A DNA stretch of 64,000 nt from Rhinopithecus roxellana (GCF_007565055.1 NC_044555.1:36960611-37024610); one strand, 5' to 3'; numbered from the stretch's first letter, positions 49,308 to 61,640 are shown. The notes: a model not told the origin generated them from the sequence alone. Program-made: numbers and translations.

Positions 49308-49994
49308 TGTGAAACCGCCTTTCCAAAATTATGACTGAGACAGTGAAAGGTATCTAACCTAGCCACCTCCACCTTGCTTCTAGCCTCCAAGCTGTCCTTG
49401 TCCATTCCTGGGAATAGGCTGAACTAACTTTGAGAGAAACTTAGTTTATAGTTTAAAACAAATACACTAACAGCCCTTTCCCAAAGCTGACCTCCTTCTT
49501 TCCTGGGGACTAGATTGCCTTTGTAAGATTAACATTAGTGACAAGATTAGAAATTATGGTTTAGGAGTCATGCAGCTGGAGGCTACAAGATTCTGACCCT
49601 CTCTAAACTGCTCCTAGGATCAGTGCTTGAGATATTTTGCAGATCCTGCACTTGATGGACCAGCTGGCACCACCTAGATTGATAAACCGGCTCATCTGAT
49701 CTTGTGGCCCCACCCAGGAACTGACTCAGCCCAAGAAGACAGCTTTGAATCTCTATGATTTTGCACCTGAGCAATCAGCACTCCTGGATCACTGGCTTCC
49801 CCCCACCCACCAAGTTGTCCTTAAAAACTCTGCTCCCCAAATGCTCAGGGAGACTTATTTGAGTAATAATAAAACTCTGGACTCCCACACAGCCAACTCT
49901 GTGTGAATTACTCCTTCTCTATTGCAATCCCCCGTATTGATAAATCGGCTCTGTCTACGCAGCAGGCAAGGTGAACCCCCACTGGGTGGTTACA
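49308..49994 (+). mobile_element. Probable solo LTR of an endogenous retrovirus
   Basis: A 687-bp block starting TGTGAAACC and ending GGTTACA, so TG...CA termini as expected for an LTR. It contains a polyadenylation signal AATAAA at 49868..49873, a 'ctccttctctattgcaat' U5-like end, and the repeated theme 'ttgataaa(c/t)cggct' at two places. There are no gag, pol or env remnants beside it. The direct repeat expected at its flanks was not clear, so the ends may be off by a few bases. Family not named. Confidence 0.6.
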
Positions 49995-50101
49995 TTTGCA
50001 TTCTTGTAAATAAACTAAAACATTGTCAATAGCTTGTTGGATCTATGTAGAAGTTCATTTTATATATATAAATATATATATACATATAATACAACATTTA
50101 A

Positions 50102-51391
50102 AGAAACTATCATCAGAGTGAACAGGCAACCTACAGAATGGGAGAAAATATTTGCAATCTATCCATCTGACAAAGGGCTAATAGCCAGAGTCTACAAAGA
50201 ACTTAAACAAATTTACAAGAAAAAAACAAACAACCTCATCAAAAAGTGGAAGAGGGATATGAACAGACATTTCACAAAAGAAGACATTTATGCATCCAAC
50301 AAACATGAAAAGAAGCTCATCATCAATGGTCATTAGAGAAATGCAAGCAAAAATCACAGTGAGGTACCATCTCACACCAGTTAGAACGGTGATCATTAAA
50401 AAGTCAGGAAACAACAGATACTGGAGAGGATGTGGAGAAATATGAACACTTTTACACTGTTGGTGAGAGTGTAAATTAGTTCAATCATTGTGGAAGACAG
50501 TGTGGCAATTCCTCAAAGATCTAGAACCAGAAATACCATTTGACCAACTAATCCCTTTACTGGGTATATAGCCAAAGGATTATAAATCATTCTACTATAA
50601 AGACACGTGCACACATGTTTATTGCAGTACTGTTCACAATAGCAAAAACTTGGAACCAACCCAAATGCCCATCAGTGATAGACTGGATGAAGAAAATGTG
50701 GCACATATGCAACATGGAATACTATGCAACCATAAAAAAGGATGAGTTCATGTCCTTTGTAAGGACATGGATGAAGCTGGAAACCATCATTCTTAGCAAA
50801 CTAACACAGGAACAGAAAACCAAACACCGCATGTTCTCACTCTTAATTGGGAGATGAATGATGGGAACACATGGACACAGGGAGGTGAACATCACACACT
50901 GGGGCCTATTGGAGGGTGGGGAGATAGGGGAGGGATAGCATTAAGAGAAATACCTAATGTAGATGACAGGTTGATGGATGCAGCAAACCACCATGGCATG
51001 TGTACACAAATGTAAAAAACCTGCATGTTCTGCACATGTATCCCAGAAATTAAAGTATAATTTTTTTTTTTTTTTTTTTTAGACGGAGTCTCGCTCTGTC
51101 ACCCAGACTGGAGCGCAGTGGCCAGATCTCAGCTCACTGCAAGCTCTGCCTCCCGGGTTCACGCCATTCTCCTGCCTCAGCCTCCTGAGTAGCTGGGACT
51201 ACAGGCGCCGCCACCTCGCCCGGCTAGTTTTTTTTTTTTTTGTATTTTTAGTAGAGACGGGGTTTCACCGTGTTAGCCAGGATGGTTTCGATCTCCTGAC
51301 CTCGTGATCCGCCCGTCTCGGCCTCCCAAAGTGCTGGGATTACAGGCTTGAGCCACCGCGCCCGGCCTTAAAGTATAATTTTTAAAAAATC
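50102..51391 (+). mobile_element. 5'-truncated L1 with an Alu in its 3' end
   Basis: The plus strand carries the ORF2 C-terminal part (disrupted by stops and frameshifts), then 3' UTR ('ctgttggtgagagtgtaaat', 'tgcacatgtatcccagaaat'). An AluYRa sits at the junction of UTR and poly(A). An 11-bp duplication, acaacatttaa, is at 50091..50101 and 51392..51402, enclosing L1 and Alu together, so the Alu arrived second. Confidence 0.95.
51066..51367 (-). mobile_element. AluYRa-like SINE nested in the L1 tail
   Basis: Minus-strand monkey Alu with a perfect duplication, ttaaagtataattttt, at 51050..51065 and 51368..51383. The target was the last bases of the L1 3' UTR, an AT-rich site suited to the L1 endonuclease. 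Confidence 0.97.
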
Positions 51392-51443
51392 ACAACATTT
51401 AACTACAGCTTTAAGAAAAATAAACTAATCATCCTCTAGGACC

Positions 51444-51449
<6 letters not shown>

Positions 51450-51474
<25 letters not shown>

Positions 51475-51761
51475 GAGACGGAGTCTCGCTCTGTCACCCA
51501 GGCTGGAGTGCAGTGGCCGGATCTCAGCTCACTGCAAGCTCCGCCTCCCAGGTTTACACCATTCTCCTGCCTCAGCCTCCTGAGTAGCTGGGACTACAGG
51601 CGCCCGCCACCTCGCCCGGCTAGTTTTTTTTTTTGTATTTTTTAGTAGAGACGGGGTTTCACCGTGTTAGCCAGGATGGTCTCGATCTCCTGACCTCGTG
51701 ATCCGCCCGTCTCGGCCTCCCAAAGTGCTGGGATTACAGGCTTGAGCCACCGCGCCCGGCC
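51450..51761 (-). mobile_element. AluYRa-like SINE
   Basis: Second minus-strand monkey Alu only 82 bp from the previous one, in the same orientation. The duplication aggacccctctt is at 51438..51449 and 51762..51773, proving an independent insertion. Confidence 0.97.
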
Positions 51762-51787
51762 AGGACCCCTCTTATAACCAGTAAATT

Positions 51788-52075
51788 GAAGGGTCAGCAA
51801 ACTTTTTCTGTAAAGAATTAGATAGTAAATATTTTAGGCTTTGTGGGCAGTATGATACAGTCTCTGTCTCAATAATTTAACCCTAATTTTTTAGTGTAAA
51901 AACAGTCATAGACAATATGAAACTGAATGGACCTGCCTGTGTTCCAATAAAACTGTACTTATGAACATTAAAATTTAAAATTTAGATACTTTTATGTATT
52001 ATTACCTATAATATTTTGCTTGAACTTCTTCATCATTTGGCTCTAAAAGCCATGGTTTGAAGACCTCTGATCTGG
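51788..52075. mobile_element. hAT-type non-autonomous DNA element
   Basis: The left end 'gaagggtcagcaaacttttt' and the right end 'ggtttgaagacctctg' look like decayed inverted termini. Inside are 'agatagtaaatattttaggc' and 'gttccaataaaactgtactt'. This matches a common mammalian hAT-Charlie-related element that I cannot name exactly. Confidence 0.65.
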
Positions 52076-52841
52076 AAGGCTAATTTTGTCAATATGGAAA
52101 ATCTGGTTAAAGATAATTATTGTACAGTATAAAAGGGCTACTACATTAATATTCATGTTATAATTTGTTCATGACAAATTTCTGTCTGTAGTCCTGCAGA
52201 GAAGCTGTGACACAGAAATTAAAACAAATCTACTGACTGGAATAGTGACTTTATGGGATGGAAATAAATCTTGGCATTTTCATGAATAAATATTTGCCCT
52301 GAATAGCTAGTTACTTTCTGCCAGTAGCAGAGAGAAATAACACAGGATGCCTCTCCCTAAAATCTACACACCTCATTTTTAGCTCAAATGAATCAGAATT
52401 CCAGAACACAATACCCAGACATTATATTGGTGTCACTCACATAAATCATTTACAGACTAAATACCAAATCCCTAACATTCTTGTGCCCATTAAACCTCAT
52501 GAAGGCATCATTTCATACTAATTATCAGGTAAATGTTTTTACATTTCATAACATGATGCAAGTGGCATTTTGGACAGGTTAATGTGGCACCAAAGAAGCT
52601 GCATGAAGATAGGCGACCCAGTGATTCTAATTATAGAATACTTGAGTATCATATTAGAGAAGGCTCATTAGAATTACCTATTATACAACCTTGCACACAC
52701 CATGAGTTCAAATCTAATACACTCTAACCCAATCTTCCTTTAGATTCACTGTCATCACCAGTAACTCTGATTAGAAAGAGTAATCATATGTAGGGTTTCA
52801 TTACTTTCTAAGGATTACCATATGCACGTTTGTTTTTGATT
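52076..52841. other. Intron, nothing recognised
   Basis: No feature supported. Confidence 0.45.
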
Positions 52842-52853
52842 TATGTATAAAAC

Positions 52854-53155
52854 TTTTTTTTTTTTTTTTTTTTTGAGACGGAGTCTCGCTCTGTCACCCA
52901 GGCTGGAGTGCAGTGGCCGGATCTCAGCTCACTGCAAGCTCCGCCCCCCGGGTTCACACCATTCTCCTGCCTCAGCCTCCCGGGTAGCTGGGATTACAGG
53001 TGCCGCCACCTCGCCCAGCTAGTTTTTTGTAGTTTTTAGTAGAGACGGGGTTTCACCGTGTTAGCCAGGATGGTCTCGATCTCCTGACCTCGTGATCCGC
53101 CCGTCTCGGCCTCCCAAAGTGCTGGGATTACAGGCTTGAGCCACCGCGCCCGGCC
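52854..53155 (-). mobile_element. AluYRa-like SINE
   Basis: Minus-strand monkey Alu, full length, with the perfect 12-bp duplication tatgtataaaac at 52842..52853 and 53156..53167. Confidence 0.97.
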
Positions 53156-53579
53156 TATGTATAAAACATTTTGAATTTCAAACTATTAAGAATACTTTAA
53201 GATTCCAAGTCCCCACATTTTATAATAGTAAACAACTTCATTCTGGATGTCAGAGGATTTCTGCTTTTTTTTCCATAGGTACTGTCTCTTAGACAAATGA
53301 TTTATAATTACTAAATATATCGTAAAGTGAAATGTGCAAATAGCTGGTTAGAAACTAAAGATTTTCACATGCATTATATGGCCAGCATACATATCCCATG
53401 TGAAGATCATAATTCCCAGTGTAAAAACTCACAGATGATGTATCAGGCCTTTTTATTTGGTAGCAGGCCTTTACTGCTTGGCCCTGAAATTTGCAGTCAT
53501 AAAACTTTCTACTTTACCAATTCAAGTCATTTTGCAGGATGGATCAGTTGACCTGTTAGCGTAATCGGGTTTTCACTGC

Positions 53580-53644
53580 CTCTTCTCTTCTCTTCTCTTC
53601 TCTTCTCTTCTCTTCTCTTCTCTTCTCTTCTCTTCTCTTCTCTT
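53580..53644 (+). repeat. (TCTTC)n microsatellite
   Basis: At least twelve perfect TCTTC units (53581..53640), passing into ttttc and the Alu T run. Confidence 0.97.
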
Positions 53645-53944
53645 TTCTTTTTTTTTCTTTTCTCGAGATGGACTCTCGCTCTGTCGCCCAGGCTGGAGTA
53701 CAGTGGTGTGATCTCAGCCTACTGCAATCTCTGCCTCTGGGGTTCAAGTGACTCTCCTGCCTTAACCTCCCGAGTAGTTGGGACTACAGGCACCCGCCAC
53801 CAAGCCCGGCTAATTTTTGTACTTTTAGTAGAGACGGGGTTTCACCCTATTGGCCAGGCTGGTCTTGACCTCCTGACCTTGTGATCTGCCCGCCTCAGCT
53901 TCCCAAAGTGCTGGGATTATAGGCGTGAGCCACTGCTCTCGGCC
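53580..53944 (-). mobile_element. AluS-type SINE with a microsatellite tail
   Basis: Minus-strand Alu. Its A tail has turned into (TCTTC)n on the plus strand. The short duplication tcactgc is at 53573..53579 and 53945..53951. Confidence 0.93.
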
Positions 53945-53951
53945 TCACTGC

Positions 53952-56654
53952 TCCATTTCATAAAATTTGAATAGTCTCATTTCTCATGTTTCTGGGGTTT
54001 TTACCCTTCATGGCTATTTTTTTTTAAGTACCATAACACATCACTAGCATGTGTTGGAGGCTTTTTATGAAGTTACATTGTAGCTTCATAAAATACATTG
54101 AGTCAGGTGATCTCCTAGCTCTGATTATTCTGCCATTACATTTTTCATGGTATATGTTTTGTGTTTGGCGGGGGGGGGGGGGGGGGGGGGGGGGGGCTGA
54201 GCCAGACATATGTTTTGTTGATTAGAAGACTACATGGCATTATAAGCAGGCAACTTTCCTTCTTTCCTTGAATCATAACTCATTTCAGCTCAATCAGAAT
54301 GGAAATAATCTATTTGTAGATATGCAAGATGATGCTTCTTCTTTCAGGAATATTATTGCTTATAAATTGTTAAATTGGCTATTACCACAGTTGTGTGAAC
54401 TTTGAAAATGAAATAGCAATATTGTGAATGTTTGAGAAACTACAATTCTTTGACTAACATTTAAAATATGACAGAATTGAAACTTAACATGCTTTGAAAC
54501 TGGCATGTGTCAAAAAAGCCATTAAGTTATACTAAAACCAAATATTAAAACTAAAATAGACAACGGTTTCAATGAAAAGCCTAATTATCAGTCAAAAAAA
54601 ATTAGTAGAAATATCTACATTGTTTTTGGTACTAACCACATCCATATTTAGTGACTTACATTTAAACTTATGAATTACCAAAGCACCTTGACTATCCAAT
54701 AGTTATCTGATAGCCTCAGCTATCCTAAAAGAACCTCATATCAGGAAGTAAGTGGGGGAATAAAGGCATGAAAATCCCTGAAGTATTTATCACAAAGTTT
54801 GTTTTCAGAATCATATCTACCATACTGTGCTTTTATTTTTAACTTTAACAACCTTGGATATCTGCTTCTCCAGCTCACAATGTGTATTAGGAGGGTTGGT
54901 AGCTGCTAGAAAAGAAAACATTGACAGAAGGAGAAATTCCCACCAATTTTCTTTAGCTCTGCCTTTAGCTACAGAAAATATGTGTGATTGTTCTTCTGTA
55001 TGACAAGCCCTCCTGTGTTTGAAGATAGTTAAGACTCATGTATAAGTCTTCCTATTCCAGGCTATAATTCCCATCCTAATTTGTTATGGTTTTCAGAGCT
55101 TTTACTATCCTATCAACCCTTTTCTTTTTTGTCCCTGTAGTCTACTAGCATAATTAACAAGATCAAACCTATACTACTTACTCCATCGTCAGTGATGAAA
55201 TAGGCTTGGGAAATGATGGAATCATGGATCTCATATGATCCAAATAATCATTTTATTTTTAAGAATATTAGTCAATAGTTAAGTTTTTCTAGTTGTTATT
55301 TGAAAATATGTTTCCATAAAATAAGCCACAAGTTTGGTTTGAACACTGCTTTGTCTCTGGTGTCACTCCTTTATATTTGCAAAATAATTCTCCCTTTGCT
55401 GTAGTTGCACAATATGTCTGTTTAATTGATACATTTTAAACAAACCAAATGTCATTCAAGCAACAGATGGTTTCTGACTTGGATTAGATGTTGGAATAAT
55501 TTTGTAGCATACAACGAAAGAGGAAAAACCTGGCACTGTCATTAATTACATAAACACTTGGATCAAAATATTTCTTGTTTAATGTTAGTAAAAAATGCAA
55601 CAAAAAGTTGTGAGGGTGAATAAATATCAGTTTTAAAATAATAATTACTAGAATGTATTCCTAATAAAATTGGAGAATGCACACATCGGCTAGTATGCCA
55701 GCAATTTCTTTAGTGTGTTGAGTTTATGGATAGTGGTAGCATGTTTGTTTTAGACCCATTCTTGTGTATATGAAACATGTTTACTTCATCTTTTTTACCT
55801 GGTATTCATTAGCACATGAAAAACAATTGCTACTTATGTAATATGTGTCACTTCCTGGAAATTAATATGAGATGAATAGACCAATGTTTCCTTTGAACTT
55901 TTCTTACATTAAAAAAAAAAAAAAAACTGAAGTTCTATAATCATCATAGATAATCAAATAATAAATTAAAATAGTTGCATCTTCCAGTAATAATATTCAC
56001 CAGTGTGGAAGAGAGTAGCAAGCAACGTTGTGGTAAATATAGTTGCGGGTGCAGTTGTGGCGAGGAATTGTAATCAACTAATATCTGTAGTGTTGCTGTA
56101 GTCTTTTACTTGTGGATCTCTCTACAGAGGTGTATTTCTTCTAAAAGCAGACTCTCCTCTACTTATTTTCCATACAAACAAAAATATCGCTACATACTGT
56201 CTACCACACCCACATACTCCACATGCACATACACACATACACACACACAGTATTAAAAATAACCTCAAAGTGACTGACAAGTTAAAGAATTTTTTTTTAA
56301 AAGATCATTATGCTATGGTCCCAGGAGTAAATTGATATGGCACTGTCCTTTTCATTTTTCTTAAAAAGGTATATACATATACTTTTTAATTATTTCTAAA
56401 TTAAGGATGGGAATAGACACTGGTAGAAAGATAATAGTCTCCAACTCTAAAACCCATAAATCAATCTTATATATTTACCTCCAATATATTATTTGGACTT
56501 TTTGTAACACTACTTTTGTTGCCTTTCATAACATTTGGGAATTAGATAAGGGCATACAAATTTGGATAAAATCGATAGCTAGCTACTGCAACCAGTAGCT
56601 ATCAAGTGGTTTTCAAAACATCAGCTACGTAGAAATCACCTAATTTGTTAATCA
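53952..56654. other. AT-rich intron, nothing recognised apart from a G run
   Basis: Contains the 27-G homopolymer at 54170, a 16-A run near 55911 and a broken CA tract near 56222..56250. No gene or named repeat. Confidence 0.45.
54170..54196 (+). repeat. Poly(G) homopolymer, 27 nt
   Basis: 27 uninterrupted G between gtgtttggc and ctgagcc. It could form G-quadruplexes on the plus strand (the template strand would be C-rich). Length in an assembly is unreliable. Confidence 0.93.
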
Positions 56655-58180
56655 TGCAAATGTCACAAGATCCTTGGAGTGTTGCTTCACCAGACAGAAA
56701 CCTCTGTGGCTGATGGTGCCTTTGCTCGAGTTTTGCTAGGGCCCACTGGGCTTATTCCACCCACTCAGCTTGGCATGCTGCGCTCGGGTCTCGCTACCAG
56801 CCCAGATCCCATGCCTGCCAAGGGCAAGTCAGATGCAGGGAGGAGAGGGGTGTGTGGGTGAGCAAGCACAGGTTCCGGCCACTGCGCATAACCAGGTACG
56901 CTGGCTGTGGTGAGGTGCGCAGCTGCAGGTGCCAGCATGGGTGCTGGATCCCTGCAAGGCTGCAGCTGAACCAAGTATACTGCAAGTCAATTGGGCACCA
57001 GGGAACGTGCTGGTGCCTGGAAGCTTGGAGATGCCAGGAACCACAGAGCCCCAAAGAGGGTGTCACAGTCCTGGCTCAGGGAGCTGCTAGGTCCAGGCTC
57101 CCTGAGGGGCACAGCTCTTCTCTTCTCTCTTTTCTCCTTCTCGTCACCCGCAACGTGGCAAGTTGGGGTGGGAGGGTGGTGTTTCAGTCCTGTTTGTGTC
57201 ACAGCTCTTTCAGTCCTGCCATTTGGTGGGTCCTGAGTCCTGTGTCCAGGAAGAATGAGGTATACAGACAACTGGAGAGTGAGTAAGGTGAAGAGATACT
57301 TTGTTGAGTGACAGTGCAGCTCTCAGAAGACCCAGAGTGGGTAGCTCCTATCAGCAGTTAGGTCATCCTGTCGTTTGCCCAATTCTGACTGAGTCCTGGG
57401 GTTTTTACGGGCTTGAGACAGGAGCAAGTCCATGCTGATTGGTCGATGGGAAGCCATGGGCAGGCCAGAAAAAGCACATATTCTCACTCTGGTCTGAGGA
57501 ACTGGCCAACAGGCCCCCAGGCTTCAGGCCTTCTTTGACAGAAAAGTGGGACTTCACCAGGGACCTGCCCCTTTCTGAGCAGAAGCCCGTATGCCTCCTG
57601 ATGCTATCAATCATGTCAACCCTGGTGCCCACTATCAATCATGTCGTCCATGGCACCCAGGCTGTTCATGCCAAAGGGCATCTTCAGGCCCATGCCCAGC
57701 TGACCTCAGCACCCCCTCTGCTTTCCTCCCTTGTATGTGAGTGGTCAAAATCTGGAGGGGGCTGAGGCAGCCGTGGGCATGTCAGCACCACCAAATGCTC
57801 ACACACATCCCACCAGGTTGCCACAGTGCCTAGGCTTGACCTCAACTCTGCTCCAAAATTGGAGTGGGCAGCTGGAGAGCTGAGAGGCCAAGCAGCAGGA
57901 GCAGGCACTTTAAAGCCTGCTGGGGCAGGAGGGCTTCCCAGGTCCCCAAGAGCACAGGATGCTGGGAGCAGGAATCCCAGCTGGACCCCTGAAACTGCAC
58001 CTCAGAGGGTGAGGCTCTCACTCCTCTAACTCAGAAGGGGACGGGGCTCCCACCTGCTCCTGGTTCCCACAGGCTCCACGGAGCATGCAACCCTGGTCAC
58101 ACCTCCCCCACTGCAGCTGGTGTCATGGCAGTGGCCACTCCAGACAGCCATGGCTGCCATCACAAGTTCCTAGGTTTCAA
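56655..58180. repeat. GC-rich block, probable unnamed repeat
   Basis: About 1.5 kb of GC-rich DNA with abrupt borders against AT-rich intron. It has scattered CpG and many TpG/CpA pairs, as in a methylated decayed CpG-rich element. Phrases such as 'gcttggcatgctgcgctcgg' and 'ggtcctgagtcctgtgtcc' feel familiar from interspersed primate repeats, but I cannot place the family (an LTR or a MER22-like element are candidates). Several overlapping open frames on both strands exist only because of the GC content. No splice sites or conserved domain are seen. Confidence 0.6.
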
Positions 58181-58254
58181 AATTCAAATATTCTGTTCTG
58201 TTTTAGTAAGTCTGAAGTAAGATTCAGATTATTTAAGCCATATGGTCTATGGTA

Positions 58255-58640
58255 GAGTGAATGTTTCTGGTCACCCTAAAATTAATATGTTAAAACATAA
58301 TTACTAACATGATGGCATATAGAATTTGGCCTTTGGGAGGTGCTTAGGTCATGAGGGCAGATCCCTCACGAATCAGATTAGTGCCCTTGTATAAGTGACT
58401 TCAAAGACCTCTTATTCCTTCTGCCATGTGAGTACACAGTGAAAAGATGCCTCCTTGTCTATGAACAAGGAAGTAAGCCTCCACCAGACAGTGAATTTGC
58501 CTATAGCTTGAACTAGGACTTCTCAGCCTCCAGAACTCTGAGAAATAAGAATTTCTTATTATGTTGTTATGTCGTTTATGTTGTTTATAAGCCACCTAGT
58601 TAATAGCAATTTGTTATAGCAACCTGAACAGATTAAGACA
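58255..58640 (+). mobile_element. MLT1-type MaLR LTR
   Basis: Clear motif order: 'cctttgggaggtgcttagg', 'tcatgagggcagatccctc', 'ttctgccatgtgagtacac', 'cctccagaactctgagaaat', 'gttgtttataagccaccta', 'gcaacctgaacagattaag'. This is a solo MaLR LTR of the MLT1A/B kind with no internal sequence. Confidence 0.9.
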
Positions 58641-59280
58641 TGGTTCTTTGACAATTTCAGAAACATATATATTTATATGTATGTATGAGACAAAACTGGG
58701 AATGCTGATTAAGTTTTCTAAATATGTTTATAATAGACTCTTTTTTTGGCATTTTAATATGAATGACCATATTAGAGAAATGAAATTCTAATGTGTCAGA
58801 CTGTACTCTAATTAGAACAATTTTAGAATATGATTATTTCATAATTTTTATTCTATAGACATCTCTTTTTGCCACAATATTATATTTAATCACATCTCTT
58901 ACCCTGACACTCACTAAAGGACCATTAAACAAGACAACTTCCAGTGAATCTATAAAATAAAAACTCACAAACTGAAATCATTATTTTTCTTAAAAATCAA
59001 AAATAAATCTACACAAAAATATCTTTTTAAATTTATAATATTAATCATTCTAAGGCATTTAAAATCATTATGGACAACATTTCTGGGATTTTTATTGCCC
59101 GTATACTCTCTTTGTAGATCAAAAATACATTGTATTGATCAGAGAAATCATGATTACAATTTGTTATCTATTGAATAATTAAGTCCTATAACAATCAAAA
59201 GTCATAGGGTTATCTTAAAAATAAGAGACTAATTCTGAAACATGAATAGATTCACTTGGCAAAATTGATGAACTGTCTTT

Positions 59281-59282
<2 letters not shown>

Positions 59283-59325
<43 letters not shown>
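59283..59325. repeat. (TA)n microsatellite
   Basis: 43 nt of perfect alternating A and T. Confidence 0.97.
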
Positions 59326-59330
<5 letters not shown>

Positions 59331-60494
59331 TTATGTTTTCAAGCCACTACATTCATTACCTACACAGTTTATTCAGTTCACTTTTAATTCACTTTAGTTA
59401 GTTGCTATTACTAGAATTATTTTGCATTCAGGAGATGTTCCTGCTCACTTTTGATAAATGATACATATGATCTAGTTATGACATTATTAACACAGAGATG
59501 GCCATAGTATAATATAATGAAAAAATGTGGGATGGGAGAGCTTCACAGATATGAAATTATCTGTGGATAATTTGATCATACTAGCGTGATGCTGTTCTGA
59601 AGAAAAACTACGACAATTGCAATGGTACTATAAGGATTAAAATAAAATCAGTAAAAATACTTTTTTCATATTATATGCATGTGTGAATAAAGGAATCACA
59701 TATTTTCTATTTAATAAGAATTGATTGTTGTTTGGTACAGCCTTCTTAATACAAAATTTTGCTTTTATTTACAATGAAGACAAGTTGGATCATAGGACTG
59801 TTAAAATTAGAGCTATGAATCTCATGGCATTGAAGAAAAAATGTTGCTAAAAGAGACTTGTGTTTATGAGCTCTATAAGCTGCAATGTTGGGGCACCTTC
59901 ATTCATAATAAATAGTCCCAACTAAATATAATTACTCCAGGTCCAATACTGAGCTCAACTAATGTTAAATGCAATGAGTCTTCCAAAAGTTCTGATTTCC
60001 GAAGTGCATTCAATGGTTTATTTAAGGTATACAAATTGAAAAGATTACATTCTACAAGATACAGCAGGTCGTATTTTACAATTTTAAAAGAGTAGTGTTG
60101 TCTCTAGCTCTCAGAAGTTCCTATTAAATTTCAAAATGATACCTTTCTGTCCTTTCCTCTTACAACTTGACAATTCTTCAATAAGTAACTAACACATAGA
60201 ATCTACATAACTGTACCTGGCAATTATATAGAATATTCCCTTGGATGTCTGAAATGTTTTTAGTATTACTGATTCCCAACATTACTGGAAAATTATCTGT
60301 TTTTAAAAAAATATTTTGAACTTGTTTCCAAATCTTAATGTAAATCACAAGTGACTCATTAGTAACTGACATAAGGGTCAGGAGTTAGAACTGGTGGTAC
60401 TTTGAAAACTGCCATTAGCTAATAATGTCTAAATTTAAAGGATGTTAAATTAAACATATTGGAACATTAAGTTATTGCCATAAATGAGTACAGG

Positions 60495-60519
60495 ATTTAT
60501 TTATTTATTTATTTATTTG
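60495..60519. repeat. (TTTA)n microsatellite
   Basis: Six TTTA units. Confidence 0.93.
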
Positions 60520-61337
60520 TGCAAAATTGATACTAAAAAGAGGAAGAACCAAGTGCTATTTATTTTACCTACAGAAAGAGTAGCGCACTCCTAACATTTG
60601 CTTCCGTTTTGACATCAGTCTTTGAAATAAGTTTTACTAATCTAGACTTCACCTTCACTTAGTGATCACAGACAATCAGGCAGCTTAAAATCCTAATAGA
60701 AATATGGCACAAATAATTAATTTAGCTCTACTGTTCAAAGATGAATTTGCTGTGTATTAGTGCTGCTAGTTTTGTTGTTGTTGTTGTTCAATAGCTTCGT
60801 GAAAATGCAAATCTTCAAATCTCTTCAGTGTGTTTGTTAAATTTGGTTAGTTTTCATGCTCCTCTAAAATTGCTTATTTATGAATCTATTAACATTTTGT
60901 TGCGGTAATGAGGCAAAAGCAAAATAATTACATCACTTTGAGAAAATAACACAAGTAACTCGATGTTAAGAGGGTAAACTCTAAGTTGGAAACTGGTCAT
61001 AAGAGACGGGATAAATTCAAATTAAAGACAATTGCTCATCCCACAATTGATTTTTTAAAACAAGTTTGACATGTCAGTTTGTGGTACATTTTATGAAATA
61101 GATTTTTCTCTGATCCAAATAACAGCAAAATATATTATGATGTACACATTTAAAAATATGATCTCAGACCTAATAGGGGAAAGAAGAGCAAAAAGAATAT
61201 ATCTTGATGGTAGGAAGAATACACACACACACATGCACATGCATTCACATATGCACAAGGTTTTCGAAAGTCTAAGCACATAAATATTTCTTAATTTCTT
61301 TCTCAGGTTATTTTAAAAAATTGCCTTTAACAAACAA

Positions 61338-61640
61338 GGCCAGGCACGGTGGCTCATGCCTATAATCCCAGCACTTTGGGAGGCTGAAGAGGGTGAATCA
61401 CAAGGTCAGGAGTTTGAGACCAGCCTGGCCAAGATGGTGAAACCCTGTCTCTACTAAAAATACAAAAATTAGGTGGGTGTGGTGGCTGGTGCCTGTAATC
61501 CCAGCTACTTGGGAGGCTGTGTCAGGGAACTGCTTGAACCCGGGAGGCAGAGACTGCAGTGAGCCAAGATTGTGCTACTGTCCTCCAGCCTGGGTGACAG
61601 AGTGAGACTCTGTCTCAAAAACAAACAAACAAACAAAAAA
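61338..61640 (+). mobile_element. AluSx-type SINE
   Basis: Full-length plus-strand Alu ('ggccaggcacggtggctc'), tail changed to (AAAC)n. Confidence 0.95.

Larger units (their letters stand above)
58641..61337. other. AT-rich intron, simple repeats only
   Basis: Contains (TA)n at 59283..59325, (TTTA)n at 60495..60519, a short (GTT)n at about 60772..60789 and a CA-rich stretch near 61221..61257. I recognise nothing else. Confidence 0.45.

Noticed and set aside
53556..53747. A minus-strand frame with repeated KRREEKRREE residues
   Set aside because: It is a translation of the (TCTTC)n microsatellite and Alu.
56852..57286. A 144-codon frame and several others in the GC-rich block as exons
   Set aside because: Overlapping open frames occur on both strands at once, as expected from GC content. 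There are no clear splice sites and no recognised domain.
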